64,000 bases of DNA from Robertmurraya sp. FSL R5-0851 (GTDB lineage Bacteria > Bacillota > Bacilli > Bacillales > Cytobacillaceae), in assembly GCF_038002965.1 (NCBI RefSeq), contig NZ_JBBOOE010000001.1, positions 1,407,001 through 1,471,000 on the forward strand, given 5' to 3'. Made by a program: the position numbers and the translations under genes. Positions 19,547 to 27,950 of this stretch are shown in pieces. Position 1 is the stretch's first letter. Each line of letters starts with the position of its first letter. The notes under the pieces were generated by a model. That model was given only the letters and a program-made list of their open reading frames with translations, was not told the origin of the DNA and did no database searches.

Positions 19547-19846
19547 ATGGACTTTTTTGATAAGCTCTATGATGAGCACGAAAAGGTCAGAGTTCGATTT
19601 GTCGGTTTTGCTACAGAACAAACGCGCTATGACTTTGGAATTGTTTACACAGATATGTTTTTTGGTAAGCCTCTCGTGATTTGTATGCAAACTGGCCGCT
19701 CAACACTCCTCGACCCTAAAGACCTCGATGATATCGAATACATTCAGTCAGCATTTAGAATAAAAGATCTCCAACAAGCAAAAGATTTGGTTGAATTCTT
19801 TTCTGAGGCTTTGCCAGAAACCCCTTTTCAAACACAATATGAATAA
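19547..19846 (+). CDS. DUF3055-like protein
   Basis: A 99-residue acidic soluble protein (MDFFDKLYDEHEKVRVRFVGF...) that looks like the DUF3055 family found in Bacillus and Staphylococcus; function unknown. The start at 19547 has TTGGAGGTG eight bases upstream; the frame is open another 153 bases, but that part has no ribosome site. No membrane segment. It is followed by its own terminator and then by the SR1 RNA region. Confidence 0.75.
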   Translation: MDFFDKLYDEHEKVRVRFVGFATEQTRYDFGIVYTDMFFGKPLVICMQTGRSTLLDPKDLDDIEYIQSAFRIKDLQQAKDLVEFFSEALPETPFQTQYE

Positions 19847-19856
19847 ATGGACTTGT

Positions 19857-19884
19857 ACAGACCAGTTAGGTCTGTAATTTTTTT
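19857..19884 (+). terminator. Terminator after the DUF3055-like gene
   Basis: ACAGACC/GGTCTGT perfect 7-bp stem, loop AGTTA, followed by AATTTTTTTG. Confidence 0.88.
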
Positions 19885-19911
19885 GTTTATATATTCAACA
19901 TAAATTTTTAA

Positions 19912-19922
19912 TGTGTTATACA
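19912..19922 (+). promoter_or_regulatory. CcpN-like operator 1 of SR1
   Basis: TGTGTTATACA matches all 11 positions of the CcpN consensus as I recall it (TRTGHYATAYW). It lies just upstream of the -35 box of SR1. CcpN represses sr1 under glycolytic conditions in B. subtilis. Confidence 0.6.
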
Positions 19923-19930
19923 ATTTGGGG

Positions 19931-19959
19931 TTGATAAATTAATAATGTTATATTATTAT
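19931..19959 (+). promoter_or_regulatory. SigA promoter of SR1
   Basis: TTGATA (19931-19936) and TATTAT (19954-19959) with 17-base spacing. It is flanked and overlapped by CcpN-like sites and followed by a cre-like site. Confidence 0.75.
19944..19954 (+). promoter_or_regulatory. CcpN-like operator 2 of SR1
   Basis: AATGTTATATT matches 10 of 11 positions of the recalled CcpN consensus and overlaps the spacer and first base of the -10 box, where a repressor would block RNA polymerase. Confidence 0.5.
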
Positions 19960-19972
19960 GAATATAAAGATA

Positions 19973-19986
19973 CTAAAGCGTTTTCA
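19973..19986 (+). promoter_or_regulatory. cre-like CcpA site in the SR1 start region
   Basis: CTAAAGCGTTTTCA matches 12 of 14 positions of the catabolite-response element TGWAARCGYTWNCW. It begins just downstream of the expected transcription start, a position where CcpA acts as a roadblock. Confidence 0.5.
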
Positions 19987-20024
19987 ATACTTGTGATTAA
20001 TTACGAATAAAGGGGAATGGGAAA

Positions 20025-20153
20025 ATGGGAATTATCGTATGTCAGGCTTGTAATTCAACGATTGATCATTTTGAGGATGAAAAAGTAACCGTTCTTTATG
20101 CGAAGTCACATTGTAGAGATTGCTGTCATACTCAAGGGGAAGAAGAGAAGTAA
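20025..20153 (+). CDS. sr1P: GapA-binding peptide SR1P
   Basis: A 42-codon gene starting ATG-GGA-ATT with AGGGGAATGG upstream. The peptide begins MGIIVCQACNSTIDHFEDEK and contains two cysteine pairs (CQAC near 6-9 and CRDCC near 30-34), the pattern of SR1P. In B. subtilis SR1P (39 residues) binds the glycolytic enzyme GapA and promotes its interaction with RNase J1. RNase J1 is encoded about 10 kb away in this window. The cysteines suggest metal binding (inference). The gene lies in the SR1 RNA, between the DUF3055-like gene and speA. Confidence 0.9.
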   Translation: MGIIVCQACNSTIDHFEDEKVTVLYAKSHCRDCCHTQGEEEK

Positions 20154-20194
20154 AGTATATGTCAAAACACACAAGAATATGTGATATTAAATAA

Positions 20195-20224
20195 AGAGCG
20201 ATGGGATAATCCCTCGCTCTCTTT
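20195..20224. terminator. Terminator of SR1 and speA
   Basis: AGAGCGA-GGGA pairs with TCCC-TCGCTCT with one unpaired T, loop TAA, followed by CTTTT on the plus strand and TTTATTTAAT on the minus strand. It serves both convergent transcripts. Confidence 0.85.
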
Positions 20225-20229
20225 TCATA

Positions 20230-21699
20230 TTATTTAATTGCCTTCTGTTCCTTAATTACTCGTAAATATCGAAGGTCAAAATCTTCGGGCCCTTGTACTG
20301 GAAGACCTACTTCCATATTTTTTCGGATATATGTTAGGTTATCCTCGGTAATGATTTCACCCGGAATAAAGATTGGAATACCAGGTGGATAGACCATGAT
20401 AAATTCGGCGATAATTCTACCTTCTGAATCGTCAAAAGGTACTAGCTCTGTTTTTGCGTAAAAAGCATCACGTGGTGTCAATGCTAATAAGGGTATATCT
20501 GGTAATAATACTTCTGCTTTTACCAAGTCATTATTCTTAATTGGTTGAGATGCCAGATCTCTTAATGCGTTTATCAATAGATCGGCTTCTCTTTTCGTGT
20601 CACCAGGTGTGACAATACAGAGAATATTGTATAAGTCAGACATTTCCACTTCTATATTATGGTTTTCGCGAAGCCATTTTTCTACATCAAAACCAGATAG
20701 CCCGAGCTCCTTAACAGAGATAATTAGCTTTGTAGGGTCGTAATCATACACAGCATCCAATTGAAGAATTTCTTCTCCAACGCATAAAAGATGTTCGATC
20801 GTATTGACTTCTCGACGAATATATTGAGCCAACTCAATTGTTTGGCTGATCAACTCATTGCCTTCGGTAGCAAGTCTTTTACGCGCTACGTCTAGGGATG
20901 CTAACAATAAATAAGAAGTTGAAGTAGTCGTCAACATACTTAAAATAGATTGCACTCGTTTTGGATTAATAAGATTACCTTTTATATTCAGAATAGAGCT
21001 TTGTGTCATGGAACCTCCGAGCTTATGAACACTCGTTGCAGCCATATCCGCGCCTGCCTGCATGGCTGATAAAGGAAGCTCATCATGGAAGTGGATATGT
21101 ACCCCATGGGCTTCATCCACAAGCACTGGTACATGGTATGAATGTGCTATTTCAACAATTTTCCTAAGATCCGCAGCCATTCCAAAGTAGGTTGGGTTAA
21201 TAACCAAAACACCTTTTGCATCGGGGTGCTCTTCTAGCGCACGTGCAACCGAATCTGTTGTAATACCATGTGAGATCCCTAGCTTCTCATCGATCGCTGG
21301 ATGGATAAAAATTGGTGTTGCACCAGAGAAAACAATCGCTGACATAACAGATTTATGAACGTTTCTAGGTACAATAATTTTATCTCCAGGGCCACAAACC
21401 GTCATGACCATTGTCATAATAGCTCCGCTGGTACCTTGAACGGAAAAGAATGTTTGATCCGCATCAAATGCTTCAGCGGCGAGGTCTTGTGCTTGCTTAA
21501 TCATTCCTTTTGGTTGATGTAGGTCATCGAGTGGACCGATATTTATTAGGTCAATCGACAACGCATTATCACCTATAAAATTTCTAAATTCCGGATCAAT
21601 CCCTGTTCCTTTTTTATGTCCAGGAATATGGAATTGAACTGGATCCTTTTTTGCATGCTCTATAAGTCCGCTAAATAACGGTGTTTCGTATTGAGACAA
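20230..21699 (-). CDS. speA: Arginine decarboxylase (Orn/Lys/Arg family)
   Basis: A 489-residue PLP-dependent decarboxylase that most likely converts arginine to agmatine, the first step of polyamine synthesis. The PLP lysine is K226 in SVHKLGGS, with the aspartate motif DEAHG at 195-199; the C-terminal domain carries PPGIPIFIPGE. It matches B. subtilis SpeA in length and in position between sr1 and yktA. Family members differ in substrate (arginine, lysine, ornithine); the locus supports arginine. The start is the ATG at 21699, with AGGTGTGG ten bases upstream. Confidence 0.9.
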   Translation of the reverse strand: MSQYETPLFSGLIEHAKKDPVQFHIPGHKKGTGIDPEFRNFIGDNALSIDLINIGPLDDLHQPKGMIKQAQDLAAEAFDADQTFFSVQGTSGAIMTMVMTVCGPGDKIIVPRNVHKSVMSAIVFSGATPIFIHPAIDEKLGISHGITTDSVARALEEHPDAKGVLVINPTYFGMAADLRKIVEIAHSYHVPVLVDEAHGVHIHFHDELPLSAMQAGADMAATSVHKLGGSMTQSSILNIKGNLINPKRVQSILSMLTTTSTSYLLLASLDVARKRLATEGNELISQTIELAQYIRREVNTIEHLLCVGEEILQLDAVYDYDPTKLIISVKELGLSGFDVEKWLRENHNIEVEMSDLYNILCIVTPGDTKREADLLINALRDLASQPIKNNDLVKAEVLLPDIPLLALTPRDAFYAKTELVPFDDSEGRIIAEFIMVYPPGIPIFIPGEIITEDNLTYIRKNMEVGLPVQGPEDFDLRYLRVIKEQKAIK

Positions 21700-21885
21700 C
21701 GTATTTCCACACCTCTTTAATTAATAGTTAGGTTTTTTCACCTGTAAAACAAGTGAAATTATAGCATTATTCACTTTCGTTGCATAGAAAAACCTATCCT
21801 TCTTTCATTATTATGTCAGATTGCTAAGTAACTTATTTTTAGGTTACACTTTAAGAGAAATTAAATGTAACGGAGTGAATGTATT

Positions 21886-22155
21886 TTGGAATATCAATAC
21901 CCGATTGACCATACATGGTCAACTGATGAAATTATCGATGTGATTAAATTTTTTGAGTTCGTTGAGGCTGCATATGAAAAAGGAGTAGATCGAGACGAAT
22001 TTATGAAATCGTATCGTAGGTTTAAGGAGATTGTTCCGAGTAAATCAGAAGAAAAGAAGATTTGTGATGAATTTGCCGAGTCAAGTGGATATTCTACATA
22101 TTTAACGGTAAAAAAAGCAAAAGAGGGCAACTCAGAAAAAATAAGAATGAAATAA
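21886..22155 (+). CDS. yktA: UPF0223 family protein YktA
   Basis: An 89-residue acidic soluble protein of the UPF0223 family, function unknown. The start is TTG (21886), with CGGAGTGA nine bases upstream; no ATG is suitably placed. The N-terminus [21 protein letters not shown] and the middle [20 protein letters not shown] are typical for YktA, which in B. subtilis also lies between speA and yktB. Transcribed divergently from speA and convergently to yktB, with a strong terminator. Confidence 0.9.
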   Translation: MEYQYPIDHTWSTDEIIDVIKFFEFVEAAYEKGVDRDEFMKSYRRFKEIVPSKSEEKKICDEFAESSGYSTYLTVKKAKEGNSEKIRMK

Positions 22156-22160
22156 GCAAA

Positions 22161-22204
22161 GGGAGCCATTGAGGAGAAATCAACTCATTCATGGCTCCCT
22201 TTTT
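22161..22204 (+). terminator. Terminator of yktA
   Basis: GGGAGCCAT pairs with ATGGCTCCC across a 21-base loop containing a weaker inner pairing (TGAG/CTCA), followed by TTTTT. Confidence 0.85.
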
Positions 22205-22235
22205 AATGAAACTTGCCCATTTTTCCTGAAGCTGT

Positions 22236-22856
22236 TTACGCTAATTTATACAGGGGTAATAATGTGTTAAAGACGCCCTCAACTTCTGTTAGGAACTCGT
22301 TAGCTGACATGTTAATCGCATCATTTTTCTCTATATGGATACCACATAGTATTTCTGCCTTTTTGACCGTCTGTAATCGCTCGAACAATAGTCGGAGGTC
22401 TTCTTTTTTTAGTTGCTTATGTGTAATAGCACCGGGCTTCATATGGTCCTCAGACCAAACAAAATGTTTAGGAGTATTTTTGTAAATGGAAGACAGTTTT
22501 TTCTCTAATGTCTTTCCGAAATCAGCTTTATTTGGCGCTTCATAAATCATGGCAAACCAAACAAAAACATGAGATTCCCAGAGACCAATTTGAAAATGTG
22601 GAAGCATTTTATACCCTCTTGAACTACTTGAAATGGCTACCCACGTATCTTTAGGAGGATTAATCGTTCTCCTTGCATGCTTTGCTACATGTGGGAACAT
22701 TTCATTTCCGGTTAAAGCAGATAATGTAGGAGAAAAATGTTCTCCTAGCGCTTCAAGTTTTGGTCTAATTGTGGTCTTTAAAGCATCCATTCTTGCATCT
22801 AAACCATCTATGGTAAAAACTTCAAAGTCCTCTTCAGTAAATCCAGTAAATTCCAT
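22236..22856 (-). CDS. yktB: DUF1054 (UPF0637) protein YktB
   Basis: A 206-residue soluble protein of the UPF0637/DUF1054 family, unknown function. Conserved-looking parts are [19 protein letters not shown] at the N-terminus, [19 protein letters not shown] near 70 and the aromatic stretch [15 protein letters not shown] near 105. The start at 22856 has GGGAGGAAA eight bases upstream; an upstream in-frame extension of 38 codons is hydrophobic and lacks a site. Position after yktA matches B. subtilis. Confidence 0.92.
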   Translation of the reverse strand: MEFTGFTEEDFEVFTIDGLDARMDALKTTIRPKLEALGEHFSPTLSALTGNEMFPHVAKHARRTINPPKDTWVAISSSSRGYKMLPHFQIGLWESHVFVWFAMIYEAPNKADFGKTLEKKLSSIYKNTPKHFVWSEDHMKPGAITHKQLKKEDLRLLFERLQTVKKAEILCGIHIEKNDAINMSANEFLTEVEGVFNTLLPLYKLA

Positions 22857-23054
22857 TGTTTTTCCTCCCATAAATAAATCTCTCTGTAGATAATTGTAGC
22901 ATATGGTAGAAAAAACGAGAAATATGTTGACTTTTGTGTGAAAAATAAAAAAAGATAGGTAAAAGCGCAAATTAGTTGCATCAAAAGCATTTTGTTCATA
23001 TTATAATAGTAAAAATTATCTGAAAATTATCATTAACAAAAGGGGTGTATTACT

Positions 23055-23249
23055 ATGAAACAGCTGATTGGCTCAGCGAAAAAGAATAACGCAGAAAGAG
23101 AAAGAACGGCTGTTCTACGTTTGGAAATGGATTATGAACTTGCTACATTATTTGAAGCAATGACGGAGAAAAATGAAAAAAAGAAAACCCAAGTGAAAGA
23201 AAAACTAGAAAGAATTAGAATGGAACTGGTAAAGTTAAAGGCATTGTAA
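23055..23249 (+). CDS. ykzI: YkzI-like small protein
   Basis: A 64-residue highly charged protein, predicted as one long helix or coiled coil (residues 10-62, many Glu/Lys/Arg). It sits between yktB and suhB, as ykzI of B. subtilis does, and is about the same length. AGGGGTGTATTACT precedes the ATG. Function unknown. A TATAAT-like box lies upstream at about 23000. It is followed by a terminator. Confidence 0.8.
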   Translation: MKQLIGSAKKNNAERERTAVLRLEMDYELATLFEAMTEKNEKKKTQVKEKLERIRMELVKLKAL

Positions 23250-23302
23250 TTTTGTAAGGACGGTATAGATGGATGGATTTAAAAAAATACTATGGGAATC
23301 AT

Positions 23303-23344
23303 AAAGGCGAACATTAAGTGCATACTTGTGATCGCCTATTTTAT
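23303..23344 (+). terminator. Terminator after ykzI
   Basis: AGGCGA pairs with TCGCCT around an inner stem (CATTAAGT/ACTTGTG), followed by ATTTTATTT. Confidence 0.7.
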
Positions 23345-23430
23345 TTCTCACATTCTTATCAGTTGTTTGTTGAAAGTAATTGTTTTACTCTATAAGAATA
23401 AGATATTTACATAGGAAAGAGATGATTAAA

Positions 23431-24228
23431 ATGGATATTAATGCAGTAGATATATTTGCAAAAGAGTTGGTTAAAGAAGCCGGTGAAATCATAAAAAAAT
23501 CGTTCTCTAAAGTATTAAACATTGAAACCAAATCGCATGCAAACGATCTAGTTACAAATATGGATAAGGAGATCGAAGAATATTTCATACATAAGCTTAA
23601 TAGTCATTTTCCAGACCATCGTGTATTAGGAGAAGAGGGAGTAGGCAGTAATCCAAAAGAACTCTCTGGTGTCGTTTGGATCATTGATCCGATTGATGGT
23701 ACGATGAATTTTATTCATCAACAAAGAAACTTTGCTATATCTGTTGGTATTTATGAAGATGGTGTGGGTAAGATTGGGCTCATATATGATGTTGTCCATG
23801 ACGAATTGTATCATGCTAAGAAGGGGCAAGGTGCCTACATTAATGATAAACCACTTTCTCCCCTTCCACATGTGAAGGTAGAGGAGGCAGTCATTGGGAT
23901 AAATAGTACGTGGGTCACTCAGAACCGAAGAATTGATAGCAGTATTCTGTCTCCACTTGTCAGAGCGGTGAGAGGAACGAGATCATACGGTTCAGCAGCG
24001 TTAGAGATGGCTTATGTGGCTGCTGGGAGACTGGATTCATATATGACTCTTCGGTTATCTCCCTGGGATTTCGCAGCAGGTATTATATTGGTAGAAGAGG
24101 TTGGAGGAGTGTGTACGACTTTAAAGGGAGAAAAGCTTAACTTGCTCGGAGAAAATTCTGTTTTTATAGCGAATGCAAGCTTCCACGATGCGGTGCTAAA
24201 GGATTTTTTGCATAATGGCAACTGGTAA
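23431..24228 (+). CDS. suhB: Inositol monophosphatase family protein SuhB
   Basis: A 265-residue Mg2+-dependent phosphatase. Metal-binding motifs are present: LGEEG (67-71) and WIIDPIDGTMNF (83-94), with the C-terminal SPWDFAAG motif near 212. Substrates in the family include inositol phosphates and related sugar phosphates; which one applies here cannot be told. Length equals B. subtilis SuhB (YktC). ATG codons at 23422 and 23431 are both possible; 23431 gives better spacing to AGGAAAGAG. The next gene overlaps the last 14 bases, so the two are probably translationally coupled. Confidence 0.92.
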   Translation: MDINAVDIFAKELVKEAGEIIKKSFSKVLNIETKSHANDLVTNMDKEIEEYFIHKLNSHFPDHRVLGEEGVGSNPKELSGVVWIIDPIDGTMNFIHQQRNFAISVGIYEDGVGKIGLIYDVVHDELYHAKKGQGAYINDKPLSPLPHVKVEEAVIGINSTWVTQNRRIDSSILSPLVRAVRGTRSYGSAALEMAYVAAGRLDSYMTLRLSPWDFAAGIILVEEVGGVCTTLKGEKLNLLGENSVFIANASFHDAVLKDFLHNGNW

Positions 24229-24679
24229 TCTTCAATACCGAAAAATGATTGAATCGGATGTTTCATTATTAAAGGCTTTTACAACGTTTGATTCCTTATG
24301 GAAATCAATTGAAATGGATGCATTGACAGCAAAAGAATATATAAACAAATATATTCTCGGGGAATGGAGAGTTTGGCAGCAAAATAATAAGGATGTAGCA
24401 ATTACTTATCATTTGGATCATGCACCATCAAACAATAAACCATGGTTAGGTACGGTTATTATTAACCCAAACGAGCGAAGGCAAGGTTTAGGTACACAAG
24501 TAGTAAAACATTTAAAAAAAGAATTGCGAGAAAAAGGCCATAAGGCAATTTTTGCTGGAGTACCAGTTGAGGCTGATATTTGGATTCAATTTATGTCCGA
24601 TTGTTATTTCGAGCAATTCAAGATTGAAAAAGACGACCAAAATCAAATGTTCTTAATTATGGTTTCTCCGTTGCAATAA
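24215..24679 (+). CDS. GNAT-family acetyltransferase
   Basis: A 154-residue acetyltransferase-like protein. The acetyl-CoA motif A region is WLGTVIINPNERRQGLGTQVVKHL (about 79-102), with the pyrophosphate loop RRQGLG. Substrate unknown. The ATG at 24215 lies inside the end of suhB, with AAAGGA eleven bases upstream, so coupling to suhB is likely. B. subtilis has yktD (a methyltransferase-like gene) after suhB, so this is a lineage difference. Confidence 0.85.
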   Translation: MATGNLQYRKMIESDVSLLKAFTTFDSLWKSIEMDALTAKEYINKYILGEWRVWQQNNKDVAITYHLDHAPSNNKPWLGTVIINPNERRQGLGTQVVKHLKKELREKGHKAIFAGVPVEADIWIQFMSDCYFEQFKIEKDDQNQMFLIMVSPLQ

Positions 24680-24684
24680 AAAAG

Positions 24685-24714
24685 GAGGGGTGGCAAAATA
24701 TGCCAGCCCTTTTA
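24685..24714. terminator. Bidirectional terminator
   Basis: AGGGGTGGCA and TGCCAGCCCT pair imperfectly around AAATA and are followed by TTTT. It separates the acetyltransferase gene from convergent ylaF. Confidence 0.7.
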
Positions 24715-24897
24715 AAGTTTTCCTTGTTCTCGCATTTTTTTCTTTGTCGTAAATCCAAATCCCATTACGATTACAAGTGCAGCTAACGAAGCAAGGATAC
24801 CCCCTATACTACGGTAACTGATCGCTATTCCTGTCCCCATCATGCAGGCTGCTGAAGCTAAAGCAAAAAATAATAAGGGCCACTTAATTGATTTCAA
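24712..24897 (-). CDS. ylaF: YlaF-like small membrane protein
   Basis: A 61-residue protein with two predicted membrane helices (about 6-24 and 29-48) and a basic C-terminal tail (TTKKKMREQGKL). It matches YlaF (DUF5325) in length and in its position just upstream of and divergent from typA. CGAGGAGGTT lies upstream of the ATG. Function unknown. Confidence 0.8.
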   Translation of the reverse strand: MKSIKWPLLFFALASAACMMGTGIAISYRSIGGILASLAALVIVMGFGFTTKKKMREQGKL

Positions 24898-25009
24898 GAT
24901 AAAACCTCCTCGGGCGAGGTATTAGAATGTATTTGTTTTGTAAAAAATAAAAGATATACGCTCCATTCATTATTTTACACAAAATATTACTAGGTTTCCA
25001 CTTCGAATA

Positions 25010-25018
25010 TGATATAAT
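25010..25018 (+). promoter_or_regulatory. Extended -10 promoter of typA
   Basis: TGATATAAT (TG at 25010-25011, TATAAT at 25013-25018) forms an extended -10 element; the -35 is weak. It lies 57 bases before the typA start. Confidence 0.6.
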
Positions 25019-25075
25019 GTTTCAGTTATGACTTAAAAAGCTAAATAAAGTTTATATAAAAATGTAGGAGTGAAC

Positions 25076-26917
25076 ATGTTGAATTTAAGAACAGACATTA
25101 GAAATATTGCGATTATTGCCCACGTTGACCACGGGAAAACAACACTGGTTGACCAATTATTAAAACAATCAGGAACGTTCCGTACAAATGAGCACGTGGA
25201 AGAGCGTGCGATGGATTCAAATGACTTAGAAAGAGAACGTGGTATTACGATCCTTGCTAAAAATACAGCAATCCAATATAAAGATACTCGAATCAATATC
25301 CTTGATACACCAGGACATGCTGACTTTGGTGGAGAAGTAGAACGTATCATGAAAATGGTTGATGGTGTACTACTTGTTGTTGACGCATATGAAGGTTGTA
25401 TGCCGCAAACACGTTTTGTATTGAAAAAAGCATTAGAGCAAAATCTTACACCAATTGTAGTTGTTAATAAGATTGACCGTGATTTCGCTCGTCCAGCTGA
25501 AGTTATTGACGAAGTAATTGATTTATTTATTGAATTAGAAGCTACAGAAGAACAATTAGAATTCCCTGTTATTTACGCTTCAGCCATTAATGGAACAGCA
25601 AGTGTAAATCCTGACAAGCAGGATGAGAACATGGAATCTTTATATGAGGCAATTGTTGAGAATATTCCTGCTCCAGTTGACAACCGTGAGGAACCTCTTC
25701 AATTCCAGGTAGCACTATTAGATTACAATGACTATGTTGGAAGAATTGGTATCGGCCGTGTGTTCCGTGGGACGATGAAGGTTGGACAACAGGTAGCACT
25801 TATGAAGCTTGATGGTTCAGTAAAGCAATTCCGCGTTACAAAAATCTTTGGTTTCTTCGGGCTAAAGCGTCAGGAAATCCAAGAAGCTTTCGCAGGAGAT
25901 CTGATCGCTGTTTCAGGTATGGAAGATATTAACGTCGGAGAAACGGTATGTCCAGTAGAGCATCAAGAGCCACTTCCTGTGTTACGAATAGACGAGCCAA
26001 CACTTCAAATGACTTTCCTTGTAAATAATAGTCCATTTGCTGGAAAAGAAGGGAAATTCGTTACTGCTCGTAAAATTGAAGAAAGACTTCGTGCACAACT
26101 TCAAACAGATGTGAGCTTACGAGTAGACAACACCGATTCACCTGATGCATGGGTTGTTTCTGGTCGTGGGGAGCTTCACCTTTCTATTCTGATTGAAAAC
26201 ATGCGTCGTGAAGGCTATGAGCTACAAGTATCAAAGCCTGAGGTAATCGTAAGAGACATAGATGGTGTCCGTTGTGAACCGGTAGAACGTGTTCAAATTG
26301 ACGTACCTGAGGAACATACTGGTGCGATTATGGAATCAATGGGTGCTCGTAAAGGTGAAATGGTAGACATGATTAACAATGGTAGCGGACAAGTACGTTT
26401 AATATTTATGGTTCCTGCTAGAGGATTAATCGGTTATACAACTGAATTCTTAACATTAACTCGCGGTTACGGAATCATCAACCATAGCTTTGACAGCTAT
26501 CAACCAATGGCACAAGGTCAAGTAGGTGGAAGACGTCAAGGAGTACTTGTTTCTATGGAATCAGGTAAAGCATCTTCTTACGGTATTATGGGTGTTGAAG
26601 ACCGTGGTACAATTTTCGTTGAACCAGGTACGGAAATTTATGAAGGAATGATTGTAGGTGAGCATACTCGTGAAAATGACATTACGGTTAATATCACGAA
26701 AGTAAAGCAAGCAACAAATATTCGTTCTGCCAATAAAGATCAAACAACAACAATGAAGAAGCCAAGAATAATGACACTTGAAGAATCACTTGAATACCTA
26801 AATGAAGACGAGTATTGTGAAGTAACTCCTGAATCAATTCGTCTCCGCAAAAAGATTCTTGATAAGAACGAGAGAGAAAGAATCGCTAAAAAGAAAAAAA
26901 TGGCGGAAATGAGCTAA
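25076..26917 (+). CDS. typA: Ribosome-associated GTPase TypA/BipA
   Basis: A 613-residue translational GTPase that helps ribosome assembly and stress adaptation. G1 motif AHVDHGKTT at 15-23; G2 in RERGITI; G3 DTPGH; G4 NKID; then the EF-G-like domains II, III and V and the C-terminal BipA domain (about 480-600). The ATG at 25076 is chosen because AGGAG ends five bases upstream; an in-frame GTG at 25070 would overlap the site. ylaH and the next gene follow closely and are likely co-transcribed. Confidence 0.96.
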   Translation: MLNLRTDIRNIAIIAHVDHGKTTLVDQLLKQSGTFRTNEHVEERAMDSNDLERERGITILAKNTAIQYKDTRINILDTPGHADFGGEVERIMKMVDGVLLVVDAYEGCMPQTRFVLKKALEQNLTPIVVVNKIDRDFARPAEVIDEVIDLFIELEATEEQLEFPVIYASAINGTASVNPDKQDENMESLYEAIVENIPAPVDNREEPLQFQVALLDYNDYVGRIGIGRVFRGTMKVGQQVALMKLDGSVKQFRVTKIFGFFGLKRQEIQEAFAGDLIAVSGMEDINVGETVCPVEHQEPLPVLRIDEPTLQMTFLVNNSPFAGKEGKFVTARKIEERLRAQLQTDVSLRVDNTDSPDAWVVSGRGELHLSILIENMRREGYELQVSKPEVIVRDIDGVRCEPVERVQIDVPEEHTGAIMESMGARKGEMVDMINNGSGQVRLIFMVPARGLIGYTTEFLTLTRGYGIINHSFDSYQPMAQGQVGGRRQGVLVSMESGKASSYGIMGVEDRGTIFVEPGTEIYEGMIVGEHTRENDITVNITKVKQATNIRSANKDQTTTMKKPRIMTLEESLEYLNEDEYCEVTPESIRLRKKILDKNERERIAKKKKMAEMS

Positions 26918-26939
26918 GCTATTAAAGGAGAGGGGTAGC

Positions 26940-27260
26940 GTGGAAGAACTACAAGGGTTTTCACCTAGTCTTAGATTTTTTATCGAACTAACTGATGTAA
27001 AAACGGGTACATGGCTTCAGTTTGTGACATTAATTATTTTGACAATTATTGTTTACAAATTAGGTTTTGCAAAGAAATTGTCAATTTTAAAAAATGTTGT
27101 CATTTACACTTGTTTAGTTTTAGGCTGCTTTGTTTTGTTGATATTCTCCTACGGGCTTCCAATTGTGGAGGGATTAGCTGTAGCAGCGCTCATTCTCATC
27201 ATATATAAAATCCGCCTTCATCAAGAGAAAAAGCATACTCAAGTGGATGTAGAGGAGTAA
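26940..27260 (+). CDS. ylaH: Membrane protein YlaH
   Basis: A 106-residue integral membrane protein with three predicted helices (about 25-43, 51-70 and 73-90) and a charged C-terminal tail. The start is GTG (26940), with AAAGGAGAGGGG upstream. It follows typA by 22 bases, as YlaH (YlaH-like family) does in B. subtilis. Function unknown. Confidence 0.88.
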   Translation: MEELQGFSPSLRFFIELTDVKTGTWLQFVTLIILTIIVYKLGFAKKLSILKNVVIYTCLVLGCFVLLIFSYGLPIVEGLAVAALILIIYKIRLHQEKKHTQVDVEE

Positions 27261-27264
27261 TCAG

Positions 27265-27552
27265 ATGAAATCATTACAAGATACACTCTATAACTGGCTA
27301 ACGATTAAAGTTGTGGTTGATGAACGTCCGGACGACTCTGCTGCAGTTGATACAGAGAAAATGTTTTATGATATGCTTGTTGAAGACCAAGGTATACAAA
27401 ATATTGAGGTTACGACTGATGCAGTTATGTATTACGTTCATTACGATTTAGATGGGGAAAGAAAGTCAAACCGCTTCCCAAGAGAGCTCATTGAAGTCAT
27501 GCTTAACCAAATCAATGAGTCTCCAGAAAGATACGCCAATTACCCAGAATAA
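27265..27552 (+). CDS. Conserved-looking hypothetical protein
   Basis: A 95-residue acidic soluble protein (MKSLQDTLYNWLTIKVVVDER...). It begins four bases after ylaH with GGAGTAATCAG upstream and ends at a strong terminator, so it is the last gene of the typA-ylaH operon. Alternating hydrophobic stretches (TIKVVVDE, VMYYVHYDLDG) suggest a small alpha/beta fold. No signal or membrane segment. I do not recognise the family. Confidence 0.75.
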   Translation: MKSLQDTLYNWLTIKVVVDERPDDSAAVDTEKMFYDMLVEDQGIQNIEVTTDAVMYYVHYDLDGERKSNRFPRELIEVMLNQINESPERYANYPE

Positions 27553-27590
27553 AAAATCCGCTCCGTTACTAATAACGGGGCGGATTTTTT
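27551..27590. terminator. Bidirectional terminator
   Basis: AAAAAATCCGCTCCGTTA pairs with TAACGGGGCGGATTTTTT (one mismatch) around CTAA. It separates the typA operon from convergent ylaI. Confidence 0.92.
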
Positions 27591-27607
27591 CGTGATATTA
27601 ACTTTTT

Positions 27608-27808
27608 TTACCAATCATCCTCTTCATCCTTCGGTTTATATAACCTAAAGTTTCCGGTAGCTATTCTTTCTTTAGTTCGAGTAGCAATTCTTTCTTCACA
27701 TTCTTTACACATAAAGGTATGTATCGGACGATTTCGAAGTCTTTTTGCTTGAAAGGAGTCGCCTGGTAATGATTCAATTTTATCGCAAATTACACATTTT
27801 ACTCTCAT
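27608..27808 (-). CDS. ylaI: Zinc-ribbon-like protein YlaI
   Basis: A 66-residue basic protein with two CxxC pairs: C5-x-x-C8 (KCVICD) and a second pair in FMCKECEER near 33-36, the pattern of a zinc ribbon. It matches YlaI (DUF2197). The start at 27808 (MRVKCVIC) has GAGGTG upstream; five further codons are open above it. Position between the typA operon and ylaJ agrees with B. subtilis. Function unknown; nucleic-acid binding is plausible but inferred. Confidence 0.85.
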   Translation of the reverse strand: MRVKCVICDKIESLPGDSFQAKRLRNRPIHTFMCKECEERIATRTKERIATGNFRLYKPKDEEDDW

Positions 27809-27950
27809 AATCGTACACCTCAAAGTTTATCTTCTCTCTATATTGTATAGTAAAATTATCTATATGGATAGGACCAGCAGTACAAAATAGGCTTCAAGGT
27901 TGAAACTACCATTAAGTAGTTATAAGATAGAAATATAAGGAGGGAATGGT

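Larger units (their letters stand above)
19966..20225 (+). ncRNA. sr1: SR1 dual-function regulatory RNA
   Basis: A transcript from the promoter at 19931-19959 to the terminator at 20195-20224 would be about 260 bases and contains the SR1P frame. In B. subtilis SR1 lies between slp and speA, as here, base-pairs with ahrC mRNA (arginine catabolism activator) and also encodes SR1P. The 5' end is inferred from the -10 box (about seven bases downstream). The antisense segment toward ahrC cannot be checked, because ahrC is not in the window. Confidence 0.75.
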
